Part shown: positions 62,752 through 64,000 of the stretch, in pieces
Numbering within the stretch: position 1 is the first letter of the stretch
Layout of the letters: every line of letters begins with the position of its first letter
Source of the DNA: Bacteroidetes bacterium GWB2_32_14
Lineage (GTDB): Bacteria; Bacteroidota; Bacteroidia; Bacteroidales; UBA12077
NCBI GenBank assembly: GCA_001768235.1
Contig: MENK01000009.1
Location: forward strand, 27,377 to 91,376
Direction of reading: 5' to 3'
Length of the DNA: 64,000 nt
Position numbers and translations under genes: made by a program
The notes under the pieces: generated by a model
Database searches by the model: none
What the model saw: only the letters and a program-made list of their open reading frames with translations
Told to the model about the DNA's origin: nothing

Positions 62752-63246
62752 ATGAATTGTAAAAATGTTAAAAATAAAATTCCGGATTATATTGAAGGTA
62801 AATTACCCGAAGATATATATCGTGAAATTACAGGGCATATTCAAAATTGCACTGAATGTACTGCCCTGGTTGAAAATTTAAATAAAACGCTTTCTAGTTT
62901 TAGTAAAAATGAAAGAATTCCGGAACAACCATATTATTTTACAAGATTAAAACAGAGAATGGAAAATAATACTAAAAACCAGGAATCATTCGTTCATGTT
63001 TTATTAACTAAAAAAATTGTTCAGCCTGCAATATACCTGGCATCATTAGTAATTGCTGTATATATTGGTATTTTAATTGGTTCAGGAACAACAAACTCAA
63101 CTCAATATTCGGAATCAACACAAAAAGCTGATACAAGTTACATTAAAACCTATGCTCAATATCAATTTGTTAACGATTTGGAAATTGAATCAGTTGAAAA
63201 AAACATGGTGTCAGGAAATACTGAACCTGAAACAAATAACAAATAA
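62752..63246 (+). CDS. Zinc-finger anti-sigma factor
   Basis: The start is set at the ATG at 62752 (62746 is a TTG). The 164-residue protein has a zf-HC2 motif (C3, then H-x3-C-x2-C in HIQNCTEC) and one membrane helix near 100 (YLASLVIAVYIGILIG). It binds the preceding sigma factor and releases it on an envelope signal. Confidence 0.88.
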   Translation: MNCKNVKNKIPDYIEGKLPEDIYREITGHIQNCTECTALVENLNKTLSSFSKNERIPEQPYYFTRLKQRMENNTKNQESFVHVLLTKKIVQPAIYLASLVIAVYIGILIGSGTTNSTQYSESTQKADTSYIKTYAQYQFVNDLEIESVEKNMVSGNTEPETNNK

Positions 63247-63276
63247 AAATCTTTACAATTAATACCATTTATTAGT

Positions 63277-63828
63277 ATGAATATAAGTAATAAAAGAAGG
63301 CTGTTGATAGGAGTAATTATAGTGCTTTTAGTAATAAATATAACTGCTTTGGCAACTTTCATATACAACAATAATGCTAAACAAAAAAAAGACAACGAAA
63401 TAAGGCAAATGCAGGAACAAATTGAGGTTTCAGGTATGCACCGCTATTTAAGAGAAGAATTAAATCTTACTGAAGAACAATTTGTTCTATTTAAAGAATT
63501 AAGTAAAGAGGGATTTGACAAATCAAAAAGTATTGCATATCAGCTTGATGAAAAAAGAATCGAATTTTTTGATGAGCTTACAAAAGAAAATGCTGATGAG
63601 AAAAAACTCGATGAAATTGCCAGAGAAATTGGAGATTTACATTATGATTTAAAAAAAGAAACTATAAATCACTATTTTGAATTAAAAGAAATTTGTACTG
63701 CAGAACAACAAAAAATTTTGGGGAAATTATTTATGCAAATGATACAAAAAGATGATCATCGGCACATGGAACGAAGAGGTTATAAAAATCGAAACAGAGA
63801 GAAAAGAAACCATGAGATGATAAACTAG
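63277..63828 (+). CDS. Spy/CpxP-like periplasmic metal-sensor protein
   Basis: The 183-residue protein has one N-terminal helix and a helical periplasmic part with LREELNLTEEQFVLFKEL and CTAEQQKILGKLF, the LTxxQ-type hallmark of Spy/CpxP. Likely chaperone or metal-responsive regulator in the ECF unit, possibly sensing envelope metal stress. Confidence 0.82.
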   Translation: MNISNKRRLLIGVIIVLLVINITALATFIYNNNAKQKKDNEIRQMQEQIEVSGMHRYLREELNLTEEQFVLFKELSKEGFDKSKSIAYQLDEKRIEFFDELTKENADEKKLDEIAREIGDLHYDLKKETINHYFELKEICTAEQQKILGKLFMQMIQKDDHRHMERRGYKNRNREKRNHEMIN

Positions 63829-63840
63829 GTAACGATTAAA

Positions 63841-63999
63841 TTATCTCCTATAATGATACATTATCAAAGATAACAAAGCATATATTTCCAAACGGCCAAG
63901 CAACATGTTTGCTGAAAGAATCCATTTGCCTGCATCAGGTATGGCATTATAATTACCTAAAGAATAAACCATATTAAAACCCGGGCCAACATTACCCAT
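63841..63999 (-). CDS. C-terminal end of TrkH-family potassium transporter (partial)
   Basis: The minus-strand frame open to the right edge reads NVGPGFNMVYSLGNYNAIPD, then KWILSANMLLGRLEIYALL. This is the last pore-loop and helix of TrkH/KtrB (NVGPG filter loop and MLxGRLE). It ends at a TAA at 63841-63843, 12 bp from the convergent Spy-like gene. The rest is outside the window. Confidence 0.88.
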   Translation of the reverse strand: MGNVGPGFNMVYSLGNYNAIPDAGKWILSANMLLGRLEIYALLSLIMYHYRR

Positions 64000-64000
64000 A

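Overview
This 64 kb stretch is AT-rich and densely coded. It looks like the chromosome of a member of the Bacteroidota, probably a marine or sediment Bacteroidales/Marinilabiliales-type organism; that rank is an inference. The evidence is a complete Bat (aerotolerance) operon, an NagZ-like GH3 plus serine hydrolase fusion, DUF3108 and DUF5715 proteins, a carboxypeptidase-regulatory-domain protein, and promoters of the TAnnTTTG type. A flavodiiron protein, a Dps-like ferritin with a cysteine pair, a KamA-type radical SAM aminomutase and two Prx6-like peroxiredoxins suggest an anaerobe or microaerophile that must deal with oxygen. I see no rRNA, tRNA, CRISPR array or transposase.

Layout. 0-14 kb is mostly housekeeping: the end of an LTA-synthase-like sulfatase, dodecin, a Yip1 membrane protein, YdeI, a MalY-like lyase, an exported nitroreductase, a FlK-like thioesterase, a flavodiiron protein, DUF3108, a Rel protein with a ruined hydrolase site, a KamA-family aminomutase whose substrate residues point away from lysine, and an omega-amidase. 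14-21.7 kb holds EttA, a zinc metallopeptidase, an NAD(P)H oxidoreductase, an MBL-fold hydrolase, and an NSS transporter followed by a 47-residue membrane peptide that looks like a MetS-type small subunit and by an APC permease.

21.8-29.3 kb is the accessory region. It holds an AlbA_2/Schlafen-type protein, a HEPN-like protein with a zinc ribbon, a convergent TcmP plus three-cysteine radical SAM pair, and a Fic protein lying between two imperfect direct repeats of about 150 bp. A secreted carboxypeptidase-regulatory protein and a methyltransferase with a more GC-rich look follow. This is the best place to look for an undescribed defence or conflict system and for a cassette-type insertion mechanism.

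29.9-43 kb contains an exported peroxiredoxin, an M15-like protein, a two-gene sensor kinase unit, an SDR/TetR pair with a palindromic operator candidate, a subtilase, an exported isoaspartyl peptidase/asparaginase, an LTA-synthase-like sulfatase, a DHOD-like flavoprotein, an exonuclease/GIY-YIG fusion and a polytopic DUF4153-like protein. 43-52 kb is the moxR-DUF58-batA-B-C-D-E operon on the minus strand. Between moxR and truA are two tandem arrays, including nine copies of a 9-mer in the presumed truA promoter. 53-57 kb has a HAMP-GAF sensor without an output domain and a Fur/PerR, thioferritin-like and peroxiredoxin operon with palindromes at the first start codon. 57-64 kb has an SDR, a decayed membrane-protein relic, the GH3-hydrolase fusion, a DUF1338 protein, an ECF sigma/anti-sigma/Spy-like operon, and the end of a TrkH potassium transporter.
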